35,983 bases of DNA from Planctomycetota bacterium (GTDB taxonomy: Bacteria > Planctomycetota > UBA1135 > UBA2386), in assembly GCA_947444055.1 (NCBI GenBank), contig CANEYR010000035.1:1-35983 (forward strand), written 5' to 3'. The notes beneath the pieces are model-generated. The model saw only the letters and a program-made list of their open reading frames with translations, had not been told where the DNA came from and searched no databases. Shown in pieces: positions 16,632-24,908 of the stretch. The translations under genes were made by a program, and so were the position numbers. Each line of letters begins with the position of its first letter. Position 1 is the first letter of the stretch.

Positions 16632-18167
16632 TCAGAAATCGCGGAAGCGATCCACGTAGCGACGCAGCGTGCGCGCATGGCCAGCGGCGATGTCGCGAAC
16701 GCGCTGCACGTCTTCGTCCTGGCCGGGAAACAGGCGCTGAGCCTCGTCACTCGCTAACCGCAGCGACCGATCGGCGTCCGCCCAACGGCGGGCTTCGGCC
16801 GCGTTGGCGAGGTCGGCGAGCCCTTTGGCGAGCACGGCAATCGCCGCGTTCTTGCGCACTTCGAGGTCGTGGTTGCCGTGGTTAGGCAAACGCAAGCGGG
16901 CGCCTGGGTGCAGCTTTTCCGGCGCCTTGTTGGCGTTGAGGGCCATGAGTTCGGCCGCGCGGTGGCGGTCGCCGAGCTGCTGCTGCGCAATACGTTCGTA
17001 GCTGTCGCCAACGCGCACGGTGTAGCTCTCGTGCGCCACCCGCAACGAGGCCGTGGCCCGTTCGCTGCACCTCGTCGACCGCTCCGCACTTTCGAACGTG
17101 ATCTCGGCGTGCGCCGCCAAGCTGTCGCGCACGCCGTCGGCAAGGCGACAACGCAGCATGACGACGCCGGTCGCCCCGGCGTTGAGGTCGGGCAGTCGAA
17201 TGGTCAGTCGCTGGCCGTTCGCGGTGACGCCTTCGTGCAGGGCTTGCACGTCCAACAAGTCGCGACCAGGCCAGTCGAGGTGAAGGGTCACGCCGCGCGC
17301 GGCCGCGGACAACAAACTGTCGGCTTCGGCGACGAACACCTTCTGCACATCGGTGGCGTCCGCGACGAAGTGGAACAGCCCGCGCGAACCGTCCGCCAAG
17401 CGCTGCAGCAGCGGCACGTCGAGGTTCTGGCCAACGCCGATGGTGGCGATGTCGATCGTGGTCTCGGCGCACCGCACGGCGTCGGCAAGGATCTGCTCGG
17501 CGGCCGTGATGCCAACGTTGGCGATGCCGTCGGTCAACAGCACCACGCGGCGCTTCTGCGCACCGCCTTCGCCGCGCCGCAGTTGCTCCAGCCCGAGCAT
17601 CAACCCGGCATGCAGGTTGGTGTTGCCAGCGGGCGCCAAGCGATCGATCGCGGTGTGCAGCCAGCGACCATCACCCCGCGCGCGGCCACTTTCCAACAAC
17701 TGCGCACTGGTCGAGAACGCCACCAGCGCGACTTCGTCGTCGCTGCGCAAGCGATCGGCGAACGCATGCAAGCCCGCCTGCACCGCCGTCATCTTGCCGG
17801 CCTCGGCCATCGAGCCACTGCAGTCGACGACCAAGGCCACGCGACAAGGCGGCGCCAACGCGCGATCACCCAGCGGGCCCGTGGTGTAGCCGACCTGCAA
17901 CCACACCTCGTCGCCAAGGCCTGCGGTCGCCCGGTCGAACCGCAGGTCGAGCGCCACGTCTTGGCCGGCCTTCGGCAACGGCAGCCGATGGCGGTGGTAG
18001 TTGATCAAGTCGCGCACGACCACATCGCGTGTCGTCGGCAGTCGACCGAGTTCGGCGAGTTCGCGTGTGCGGGCGAGTCCAAACGTCGACGTCGCGGACT
18101 GCGCGCTGGCAACGGTCGCCAGCAGCTGCAGCACAATCGGGAAGGTGAGGGAAGTACACGTTCTCAT
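16632..18167 (-). CDS. Secreted VWA-domain protein with C-terminal LysM domain
   Basis: A 511-residue exported protein. The signal peptide MRTCTSLTFPIVLQLLATVA ends near ASA-Q (about 22). The VWA domain starts at VALVVDCSGSM with a full metal-ion adhesion site: D115, S117, S119, T183 in GNTN, and D213 in LLTDG. A beta-rich domain resembling those after batA- or YfbK-type VWA modules follows. Residues 381-428 (SYTVRVGDSYERIAQQQLGD onward) fit a LysM peptidoglycan-binding fold. The C-terminal 75 residues are helical. It is first in an operon with the kinase-like and sigma genes. It probably senses or tethers at the cell wall (inference). Confidence 0.87.
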   Translation of the reverse strand: MRTCTSLTFPIVLQLLATVASAQSATSTFGLARTRELAELGRLPTTRDVVVRDLINYHRHRLPLPKAGQDVALDLRFDRATAGLGDEVWLQVGYTTGPLGDRALAPPCRVALVVDCSGSMAEAGKMTAVQAGLHAFADRLRSDDEVALVAFSTSAQLLESGRARGDGRWLHTAIDRLAPAGNTNLHAGLMLGLEQLRRGEGGAQKRRVVLLTDGIANVGITAAEQILADAVRCAETTIDIATIGVGQNLDVPLLQRLADGSRGLFHFVADATDVQKVFVAEADSLLSAAARGVTLHLDWPGRDLLDVQALHEGVTANGQRLTIRLPDLNAGATGVVMLRCRLADGVRDSLAAHAEITFESAERSTRCSERATASLRVAHESYTVRVGDSYERIAQQQLGDRHRAAELMALNANKAPEKLHPGARLRLPNHGNHDLEVRKNAAIAVLAKGLADLANAAEARRWADADRSLRLASDEAQRLFPGQDEDVQRVRDIAAGHARTLRRYVDRFRDF

Positions 18168-18285
18168 GAAGGTCTCGCTCGGGTTGGTTCCGGCCGAGAG
18201 ACCCGCGACGCTCTAGAACCTTACCGACAATTCGGCGGCCGCCACGAGGTGCTGGGCGACCCTCAGAAAAGACCTATCGACGCGC

Positions 18286-18315
18286 TTTCGAATGCGCGCC
18301 GACCGTCGCTATAGT
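18286..18315 (+). promoter_or_regulatory. Possible sigma-70 promoter for korAB
   Basis: A good -10 box TATAGT lies at 18310-18315, 22 bases before the korA ATG. It is preceded at an 18-base spacing by a weak -35 (TTTCGA, 18286-18291). The leader would be very short. The AT-rich -10 stands out from the GC-rich surroundings, but no second line of evidence exists. Confidence 0.35.
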
Positions 18316-18337
18316 GCCGCCCCCGAATCCGACCTGA

Positions 18338-20230
18338 ATGCACACTTCCAACACCTCGACAACGGGCCACGAAAAGGGCCTGCAGGATCTCGACCAAGTG
18401 GTCATCCGCTTCGCTGGCGACTCCGGCGATGGCATGCAGCTGACTGGTGACCAATTCACGCGCACAACCGCGTTGATGGGCAACGACATTGCGACGTTCC
18501 CCGACTTCCCAGCCGAGATTCGCGCCCCGGCGGGCACCCTGCCAGGCGTCAGCGCCTTCCAACTGCGCTTCTCGAGCTTCGACATCCACACCCCAGGCGA
18601 TGCGCCGGACGTGTTGGTGGCGATGAATCCGGCGGCGCTGAAGGTGCACCTGAAGGAACTGAAGAAGGACGGCATCCTGCTGCTCAACACGGCGTCGTTC
18701 TCCGCCCTCGACCTGAAGAAGGCGAAGTACGACAAGGACCCGCGCACCGACGGCACGCTGTTGGGCTACCGCCTGATCGAAGTCGACCTCGAAGCGCGCA
18801 CGCAGGAAGCACTGGTCAACTCCGCGCTCGACAACCGCGATCGCGAACGCTGCAAGAACATGTATGCGCTGGGCATCCTCTACTGGATGTTCCATCGCGA
18901 GATGGCGCCGACCGAGAAGTCGATCGCGCAGAAGTTCGGCAAGAAGCCGGATCTGGTCGATGCGAACCTGACGGCGATGAAGGCCGGCTACGCCTACGCC
19001 GAGACGGTCGAGATCTTCCAGACTGCCTATCGCGTGCTACCAGCACCGATGAAGCCGGGCACCTACCGGAACATCATGGGCAACCAGTCGCTGTGCCTTG
19101 GCCTCGTCGCCGCCGCGCAGAAGAGTGGCTTGCAGCTGTTCCTAGGCAGCTACCCGATCACGCCGGCGTCCGACATCCTGCACCAACTCAGCACCTACAA
19201 GCACCTCGGCGTCATCACCTTCCAAGCGGAAGATGAGATCGCGGCGGTGGCCGCCGCGATCGGCGCTAGCTACTCGGGATGCCTTGGGCTGACGTCGACG
19301 TCGGGACCGGGCATTTGCTTGAAGAGCGAAGCGATCGGGCTGGCGGTGATGGCCGAGTTGCCGCTGATCGTGCTCAACGTGCAGCGCGCTGGCCCGAGCA
19401 CCGGCATGCCGACCAAGACGCAGCAAGCCGACCTGTTGCAAGTGATGTACGGCCGCAACGGCGAGTCGCCGGTGTGCGTGATCTCGGCGTCGACGCCCGC
19501 GGATGCGTTCGAAGTCGGCTACGAAGCGGTGCGCATCGCCACCAAGTACATGGTGCCGGTCGTGGTGCTGTCGGACGGCTTCATCGCCAACGGCAGCGAG
19601 CCGTGGCTGCTGCCCGATCCCGAGACGCTGCCGCCGATCACGGTGTCCTTCGCGCCGGCGGGCAAGCCCGGCGAAAAGTTCATGCCCTACGCGCGCAATC
19701 CAGAGACGCTGGCTCGCCCGTGGGCGCGGCCTGGCACCAAGGGGCTCGTGCACCGCATCGGCGGTCTGGAGAAGCAGGACGTCACCGGCAACATCTGCTA
19801 CGACGCCGACAACCACCAACACATGATCGAAACGCGGGCCAAGAAGGTGGCGAACATCGCCAACGACTTGCCGCCGACGGCGACGATCGGCGATCGCACT
19901 GGCGATCTCTTGGTGCTCGGCTGGGGCAGCCCGCGCGGTGCCATCACCGCGGCGACGCAGCGCCTAACGCAACAAGGCCACAAAGTCAGTTGCGCGTTCC
20001 TGCGGCATCTCAACCCGCTGCCCAACGACTTGCTCGCGTTGATGCGCGGCTTCAAGAAGGTCGTGCTGCCAGAACTCAACTCGGGCCAGCTCGCGATGAT
20101 GCTGCGCGCGAAGTACCTGATCGATGTGCAGAGTTTCAGCCAAGTGAACGGACAGCCGTTCAAGACCGATGACATCGAAGCGTTCCTGAAGACCGTGCTT
20201 GCCGGAATGAAGAAGGAGGTGCGCCAATGA
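18338..20230 (+). CDS. korA: 2-oxoacid:ferredoxin oxidoreductase, alpha/gamma subunit
   Basis: A 630-residue fused gamma-alpha subunit. The gamma domain starts at VVIRFAGDSGDGMQLTGDQF (about residues 22-200). The alpha domain follows from about 245 with LFLGSYPITPASDIL, FQAEDEIAAVAAAIGAS and TSTSGPGICLKSEAIGLAVM, then the C-terminal TK C-like domain ending in HLNPLPNDLLALM. It works with korB to decarboxylate a 2-oxoacid, most likely 2-oxoglutarate, to the acyl-CoA while reducing ferredoxin. No ferredoxin domain or separate ferredoxin gene is nearby. The gene overlaps korB by ATGA. The 2-oxoglutarate preference is inferred from the two-subunit layout. Confidence 0.92.
   Translation: MHTSNTSTTGHEKGLQDLDQVVIRFAGDSGDGMQLTGDQFTRTTALMGNDIATFPDFPAEIRAPAGTLPGVSAFQLRFSSFDIHTPGDAPDVLVAMNPAALKVHLKELKKDGILLLNTASFSALDLKKAKYDKDPRTDGTLLGYRLIEVDLEARTQEALVNSALDNRDRERCKNMYALGILYWMFHREMAPTEKSIAQKFGKKPDLVDANLTAMKAGYAYAETVEIFQTAYRVLPAPMKPGTYRNIMGNQSLCLGLVAAAQKSGLQLFLGSYPITPASDILHQLSTYKHLGVITFQAEDEIAAVAAAIGASYSGCLGLTSTSGPGICLKSEAIGLAVMAELPLIVLNVQRAGPSTGMPTKTQQADLLQVMYGRNGESPVCVISASTPADAFEVGYEAVRIATKYMVPVVVLSDGFIANGSEPWLLPDPETLPPITVSFAPAGKPGEKFMPYARNPETLARPWARPGTKGLVHRIGGLEKQDVTGNICYDADNHQHMIETRAKKVANIANDLPPTATIGDRTGDLLVLGWGSPRGAITAATQRLTQQGHKVSCAFLRHLNPLPNDLLALMRGFKKVVLPELNSGQLAMMLRAKYLIDVQSFSQVNGQPFKTDDIEAFLKTVLAGMKKEVRQ
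20213..20220 (+). promoter_or_regulatory. Strong Shine-Dalgarno site for korB
   Basis: AAGGAGGT, a full match to the anti-Shine-Dalgarno sequence, lies six bases before the korB ATG at 20227. Most genes in this window have no clear ribosome site, so this one fixes the start and suggests that korB is translated independently as well as by ATGA coupling to korA. Confidence 0.8.
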
Positions 20231-21237
20231 CCAGTGTCGATCGTCCCGTGATGCAGAAGAAGGACTACAAGACCGACCAGGACGTGCGGTGGTGCCCAGG
20301 GTGTGGCGACTACTCGATCCTCAACGCCGTGCAGAACGCGTTTGCCAAGATGGGCAAGCAGCTGCATGAGACGGTCATCATCAGCGGCATCGGTTGCAGC
20401 TCGCGGTTTCCGTACTACATGGAGACCTTCGGCTTCCACACGATCCACGGGCGGGCGCCCGCGATCGCAACCGGCGTCAAGATCAGCAACCCCGCGCTCG
20501 ACGTGTGGGTGGTGACGGGCGACGGCGATGCGATGTCGATCGGCGGCAACCACTTCATCCACGCCATGCGGCGCAACATCGGGCTCAAGATCCTGCTGTT
20601 CAACAACCGCATCTACGGCCTGACCAAGGGCCAGTTCTCGCCGACCAGCGAGCAGGGCAAGGTCACCAAAAGTTCCCCGCTCGGCAGCGTCGACTACCCG
20701 TTCTCGCCGATTGCGCTGACCCTCGGGGCGGGCGGCACGTTCGTGGCGCGCGGCGTCGACGTCTTCGGTGCGCACCTCGAAGAGATCGTCATCAAAGCCA
20801 ACGCCCACTCCGGCACGGCGGTCGTCGAGATCTATCAGAACTGCAACATCTTCAACGACGGCGCCTTCAAGGGCTTCTCGGAGAAGGAAGTGCGCGACGC
20901 ACGCATCCTTTACCTCGAGCACCAGAAGCCGTTGTTGTGGGGGCCAAACAAGGACCAGGGCATCGCGTTCGATGCGCAGTTCCGTCCCTACATCGTGACC
21001 GGCGCCGATCTCGGCAAGGCCTACGTGTGGGATGAGACGGCGGAGACGCCGGCACCGGCGATGGCGTTGGCGACGATGAGCGAAACCGAATTCCCGGTGC
21101 CGGTGGGGGTGTTTCGGCGGCGCGAGAAGCCGACCTTCGAGGCCGGCGTGCAGGCACAAGTCACGGCCGCGAAGAGCAAGAAGAAGGAGTCGCTGCGCGA
21201 CCTGCTCTACGCCGGCGAAATCTGGGACGTCAAGTAG
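20227..21237 (+). CDS. korB: 2-oxoacid:ferredoxin oxidoreductase, beta subunit
   Basis: A 336-residue thiamine-diphosphate-binding beta subunit. The four cysteines expected for the proximal 4Fe-4S cluster are all present: C23 and C26 (WCPGCGDY), C57 (GIGCSS) and C206 (YQNCNIF). The thiamine diphosphate motif runs from GDGDAMSIGGNH (98-109) to the asparagines in LLFNNRIYGLTKGQFSPTS. The phrase TKSSPLGS is typical of two-subunit enzymes. The ATG overlaps the korA stop and has its own strong ribosome site. The partner electron carrier must be encoded elsewhere. The enzyme supplies reduced ferredoxin and links to the citric acid cycle. Confidence 0.93.
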   Translation: MTSVDRPVMQKKDYKTDQDVRWCPGCGDYSILNAVQNAFAKMGKQLHETVIISGIGCSSRFPYYMETFGFHTIHGRAPAIATGVKISNPALDVWVVTGDGDAMSIGGNHFIHAMRRNIGLKILLFNNRIYGLTKGQFSPTSEQGKVTKSSPLGSVDYPFSPIALTLGAGGTFVARGVDVFGAHLEEIVIKANAHSGTAVVEIYQNCNIFNDGAFKGFSEKEVRDARILYLEHQKPLLWGPNKDQGIAFDAQFRPYIVTGADLGKAYVWDETAETPAPAMALATMSETEFPVPVGVFRRREKPTFEAGVQAQVTAAKSKKKESLRDLLYAGEIWDVK

Positions 21238-21436
21238 CGCGCGGTCGGCTGGTCCGGCCCGGCTAGCGATCGCACGGACCGATGGCCGCCGCAAGCCGCC
21301 CCTTGGCAGCTCGGCTGACTCGGCTGGACTTGATGGAAGGGAGCAGCGTTCCCGCGCCGGCGAGCGACCGCAAGAACGCGGGCCATGGCAGCGGCACTTG
21401 GGCTACCGTCACCAAAGATGTTCCCATGCGCAGTGA

Positions 21437-21460
21437 AACATCACGATGTTATGATATAGT
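21437..21460 (+). promoter_or_regulatory. Palindromic operator and -10 box upstream of the ArsR-methyltransferase gene
   Basis: A perfect 14-base dyad AACATC-AC-GATGTT (21437-21450) abuts the -10-like TATAGT (21455-21460). The latter ends ten bases before the ATG at 21471. A wider pair ATCAC (21440-21444) and GTGAT (21458-21462) overlaps both. The island is AT-rich in a GC-rich region. ArsR-family proteins bind such AT-rich dyads and normally control their own promoter, so autoregulation of this gene and ahcY is likely. Confidence 0.6.
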
Positions 21461-21470
21461 GATCAAGCCT

Positions 21471-22448
21471 ATGGCATCAGCCGCGTCCAGCCTGCACTCG
21501 ACCTTGAAGCTGCTGTCGGACCCGCTCCGACTGCGGCTGTGCGCGCTGCTCGCGCGCGGCGAATTGGCGGTGCAAGAACTGGTCGCCATTACCGGCTTGC
21601 AGCAGAGCCGGATCAGCAACCACCTCTCCTTGCTCAAACGCTCCGGCCTCGTTCGCGATCGGCGCGAAGGCACCTGGAGTTTCCATTCGCTGGTCGAGCC
21701 GAGTGACGACGGGCCGCTGTCGAGCACCCTGTATGCCGCCGCGGTGCAGCCATCTGTCGAGAGTCCAGAAGGGGTGCGCGACCAACTCGCGCTGCAAGCG
21801 GTGTTGGATCAGAGGCGGCAGAAGAGTCGCGACATGCACGATCGCCTCGCCGAACGGTGGAGTGCGGTTGGGCAGGAGTTCGCGCTCGGCACGCTGCGCG
21901 CCGAGGTCTTGGCGCACGCTTGGCCACATGGCCCGACCGTCGCCGACCTCGGTTGCGGCACCGGGTTTCTCGCCAGTTGGTTGGCGCAACGCGGCGCGCA
22001 CGTGATCGCCGTCGACCACAGCGAACGCATGCTCGGGCAAGCCAAACGCAGCAGCCACTCCGCACCGATCGTATTTCGCCAAGGCGAGCTCGACGCGCTG
22101 CCCCTTGCGAACGGCGAAGTCGACGCGGCCTTCAGCAATCTCGTGTGGCACCACTTGCCCGACTACGAAGCGGCCGCCAACGAAGTGCGCCGCGTGCTGC
22201 GCCCCGGTGGTGCGGTCGTCATCAGTGACTTGCTGCCGCACGAAGCCGAATGGATGCGCGAACAGATGGGCGACCTGCGCCTGGGTCTCCGGCCAGACCA
22301 GGTGGTCGGCGCCTTGGCGCGCGCGGGTTTTTCCGAACTGCACAGCGAGCCGATCATGGATCGCTACCGCGTCGCCAGCCCGACTGGCGGCACCGCCGAA
22401 TTTCCGATGTTCGTAGTACGCGGGCGCAAGCCAGCGACCGACCGCTGA
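21471..22448 (+). CDS. ArsR-family regulator fused to a SAM-dependent methyltransferase domain
   Basis: A 325-residue two-domain protein. I chose the ATG at 21471 because [20 protein letters not shown] is the normal ArsR start; the open frame upstream contains the operator. The winged helix lies at about 10-75, with the recognition helix [13 protein letters not shown]. The metal-binding ELCVC position reads ELAVQEL, so there is no ArsR-type metal site. A class I methyltransferase fold follows: motif [10 protein letters not shown] (158-166), acidic VDHSERML, and [12 protein letters not shown]. The gene lies 46 bases before ahcY on the same strand. I infer that it senses S-adenosylhomocysteine or S-adenosylmethionine and controls the methyl cycle, as in SahR-like regulators. 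Confidence 0.88.
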   Translation: MASAASSLHSTLKLLSDPLRLRLCALLARGELAVQELVAITGLQQSRISNHLSLLKRSGLVRDRREGTWSFHSLVEPSDDGPLSSTLYAAAVQPSVESPEGVRDQLALQAVLDQRRQKSRDMHDRLAERWSAVGQEFALGTLRAEVLAHAWPHGPTVADLGCGTGFLASWLAQRGAHVIAVDHSERMLGQAKRSSHSAPIVFRQGELDALPLANGEVDAAFSNLVWHHLPDYEAAANEVRRVLRPGGAVVISDLLPHEAEWMREQMGDLRLGLRPDQVVGALARAGFSELHSEPIMDRYRVASPTGGTAEFPMFVVRGRKPATDR

Positions 22449-22494
22449 GTTCTCTTCTCTTTCCTTTTCCGTTCTGAAACCTGACGAACCGACG

Positions 22495-24024
22495 ATGACC
22501 GCGACCAACACCCCGAAGACCAAGTCTGACAAGCCCACAACCTCGAAGCCAAAGAGCAAGCTGCTCGCCGCCACCGATTTCAAGGTGAAGAACCTCGGTG
22601 ACGCGGAGTTCGGCCGCAAGGAGATCCTGCTGGCCGAAGTCGAGATGCCGGGCCTGATGTCGATCCGCGACGAGTACCGCAAGAAGCAACCGCTGAAGGG
22701 CGCGCGCATCACCGGCTCGCTGCACATGACGATCCAAACCGCAGTGCTGATCGAGACGCTGGTCGAGCTCGGCGCCGAAGTGCGTTGGGCCTCGTGCAAC
22801 ATCTTCAGCACGCAGGATCACGCCGCCGCCGCGATCGCGGTCGGTCCCAAGGGCACGGTCGACAAGCCGAGTGGTGTGCCAGTGTTCGCATGGAAGGGCG
22901 AGACGCTGGTGGAATACTGGTGGTGCACCGAGCAAGCCCTGACGTGGCCAGGGGAAGACGGCCCCAACATGATCCTCGACGACGGCGGCGACGCGACCAT
23001 GATGGTGATGAAGGGCGCTGAGTGGGAGAAGGCTGGCAAGGTCCCCGGCAGCAAGAAGGACGACGGCGAAGACTGGGTCGAGCTGCTGAAGTGCATGAAG
23101 GCCTCGCTCGGCGCCACTGGCGGCACCGGCGGTGGCAAGCCTGGCAAGTGGGGCAAGATGCTGCCCGGTGTTCGCGGCGTCAGCGAAGAGACGACGACCG
23201 GTGTGCATCGCCTCTACCAGATGCACAAGGAAGGCCTGTTGCCGTTCCCCGCGATGAACGTGAACGACAGCGTGACCAAGTCGAAGTTCGACAACGTCTA
23301 CGGCTGCCGTCACTCCCTCGTCGACGGCTTGATGCGCGCCACCGACGTCATGTTGTCGGGCAAGGTCGCGGTGGTGTGCGGGTATGGCGACGTCGGCAAG
23401 GGCTGTGCGCAATCGCTGAAAGGCCAGGGCGCGCGTGTCATCGTCACCGAGATCGATCCGATCTGCGCCTTGCAGGCGGCGATGGAAGGCTACCAAGTCC
23501 TGACCCTCGAAGACTGCGTCGACTACGCCGACATCTTCATCAGCGCGACGGGCAACTACCAAGTCATCGGCGTCGAGCACATGACGCGCATGAAGAACAA
23601 TGCGATCGTCGCCAACATCGGTCACTTCGACAACGAGATCGACATGGCTGGTCTCGCCAAAGTGCCAGGCGTGCGCCGCGACAACATCAAGCCGCAGACC
23701 GATCGCTGGGTGTTCGCCGATGGCCACGGCGTCATCGTGCTGGCCGAGGGGCGCCTGATGAACCTCGGTTGCGCCACCGGCCACCCGAGCTTTGTGATGT
23801 CGAACAGCTTCACCAACCAGGTGATCGCGCAGATCGAACTGTTCAACAACTACAAGAACTACGAGAAGGGCGTCTACACGCTGCCCAAGCACCTCGACGA
23901 GAAGGTGGCGCGGCTGCACCTGGCCAAGCTCGGCGTCAAGCTGACGAAGCTGTCGAAGAAGCAGGCGGAGTACCTCGGCATCGCCGCCGATGGACCGTTC
24001 AAGACCGATCGCTACCGCTACTAA
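22495..24024 (+). CDS. ahcY: Adenosylhomocysteinase (S-adenosylhomocysteine hydrolase)
   Basis: A 509-residue NAD-dependent enzyme that splits S-adenosylhomocysteine into adenosine and homocysteine, relieving product inhibition of methyltransferases. Visible family features are [14 protein letters not shown], the [14 protein letters not shown] segment, the catalytic [16 protein letters not shown] region, the NAD motif [15 protein letters not shown], and the C-terminal Lys-Tyr end FKTDRYRY. The insert of about 40 residues around [17 protein letters not shown] is typical of the longer bacterial form. The N-terminal 20 residues are a Thr/Lys/Pro-rich tail. The 46-base leader is pyrimidine-rich with no clear ribosome site and no room for a riboswitch. 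It is likely cotranscribed with the ArsR-methyltransferase gene. Confidence 0.97.
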   Translation: MTATNTPKTKSDKPTTSKPKSKLLAATDFKVKNLGDAEFGRKEILLAEVEMPGLMSIRDEYRKKQPLKGARITGSLHMTIQTAVLIETLVELGAEVRWASCNIFSTQDHAAAAIAVGPKGTVDKPSGVPVFAWKGETLVEYWWCTEQALTWPGEDGPNMILDDGGDATMMVMKGAEWEKAGKVPGSKKDDGEDWVELLKCMKASLGATGGTGGGKPGKWGKMLPGVRGVSEETTTGVHRLYQMHKEGLLPFPAMNVNDSVTKSKFDNVYGCRHSLVDGLMRATDVMLSGKVAVVCGYGDVGKGCAQSLKGQGARVIVTEIDPICALQAAMEGYQVLTLEDCVDYADIFISATGNYQVIGVEHMTRMKNNAIVANIGHFDNEIDMAGLAKVPGVRRDNIKPQTDRWVFADGHGVIVLAEGRLMNLGCATGHPSFVMSNSFTNQVIAQIELFNNYKNYEKGVYTLPKHLDEKVARLHLAKLGVKLTKLSKKQAEYLGIAADGPFKTDRYRY

Positions 24025-24060
24025 TCGGCTGGCCCGCTCGACCCGCTGGTCTGCTACCGA

Positions 24061-24636
24061 CTAGAAGAGGGTCGCGTTGGCCAGCGGCCAGAACCGCACC
24101 CGCACCTTGCCCTTCAGCAACTCCTGCGGGACCAAGCCGAACTCGCGCGAGTCGCAGCTGATCGGCCGGTTGTCGCCGAGCACGAAGAAGTGCTCGGCGG
24201 GCACGACCTGCGCGGCCATCGTCTCGTCGTCGGCAATGCTGCCGTAGTCATCCGCGACTTCGCCGTTCACCCACAGGGTGCCTTGCTGCATGGCAACCCG
24301 ATCGCCGGGAACAGCGACGATGCGCTTCACAAAGTCGACGGCAGGATTGCGCGGGTAACGCAACACGACCACGTCGCCGCGACCGACTTCGCCGAGGTTG
24401 TAGGACACCCGATCGACCACCAGGCGGTCGCCATCGTGCAGGCATGGCTCCATCGAGTGCCCCTTCACGACCGACACTTGGATGACAAACAGGTGCACGA
24501 CGACCATCAGCGTGGCACCCAGCAAGGCATCGAGAACGAAGCGAGTACCGCGCGGCGCGCGACGCTTGCCGACCAACGGAGTTGCCGACCGTTCGATCGA
24601 GTGCACACTCGCATGACTGCGAAACCCGAGCAGCAT
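24061..24636 (-). CDS. lepB: Signal peptidase I
   Basis: Membrane serine protease that removes Sec and Tat signal peptides. From the ATG at 24634-24636 it has 191 residues; a GTG at 24694-24696 would add 20. One membrane helix (about 32-55, FVLDALLGATLMVVVHLFVI) precedes the catalytic part. Box B is GHSMEP with the nucleophile S61. Box D is DFVKRIVAVPGD with the general base K104. Box E is GDNRPISCDSREFG. All are intact, so it should be active. The N-terminal cytoplasmic segment is Arg/Lys-rich. It is convergent with ahcY (36 bases) and divergent from the HDOD gene across the dyad repeats. Confidence 0.95.
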   Translation of the reverse strand: MLLGFRSHASVHSIERSATPLVGKRRAPRGTRFVLDALLGATLMVVVHLFVIQVSVVKGHSMEPCLHDGDRLVVDRVSYNLGEVGRGDVVVLRYPRNPAVDFVKRIVAVPGDRVAMQQGTLWVNGEVADDYGSIADDETMAAQVVPAEHFFVLGDNRPISCDSREFGLVPQELLKGKVRVRFWPLANATLF

Positions 24637-24843
24637 GGGGGCAGCTATCGGCGCGTCCCGCGTCGGGCTTGACGCCACGCCTGCACCACCGACCACGGCC
24701 GCAGGGACATCCCACGGGACCCCTCACGAATGGAAAGAGGAAAAACCCGATACGGCGCGGAGTGCGTCAAAGACCGGCCACAGCGACCGCTTGCCCTTTT
24801 TGCCGCGATCGCCAGCGGGCGATGGTCAAGCTGGACAAGGGGA

Positions 24844-24876
24844 AATTCCGAAATCCGGAATTCCGAGATCCGGAAT
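24844..24876. repeat. Tandem double dyad between lepB and the HDOD gene
   Basis: Two adjacent 15-base direct repeats, aattccgaaatccgg (24844-24858) and aattccgagatccgg (24859-24873), are followed by aat. Each contains a 6-base inverted repeat (attccg/cggaat with a 5-base centre), and the join makes the palindrome cggaattccg (24856-24865). The block ends 32 bases before the HDOD ATG. Two in-register dyads suggest a cooperative binding site for a dimeric regulator. Nothing else in the 272-base gap looks like a gene. Confidence 0.65.
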
Positions 24877-24908
24877 AGCGTCCTCGCCAACTGCTACGCC
24901 GCGACCAC

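Noticed and set aside
19798..21294. Long minus-strand open frame opposite korAB (498 codons)
   Set aside because: It is the mirror of strongly conserved korA/korB codons in GC-rich DNA. It is rich in His, Asp, Arg and Val with no recognisable domain, while the plus strand carries unmistakable enzymes.
22449..22494. Possible SAH riboswitch before ahcY
   Set aside because: The gap is only 46 bases and is a pyrimidine-rich stretch. It cannot hold the known SAH riboswitch fold. Control is more likely by the ArsR-methyltransferase protein.
22354..23919. Long minus-strand open frame opposite ahcY (521 codons)
   Set aside because: Same reason: an antisense shadow of a highly conserved gene, with no family motifs or plausible start.
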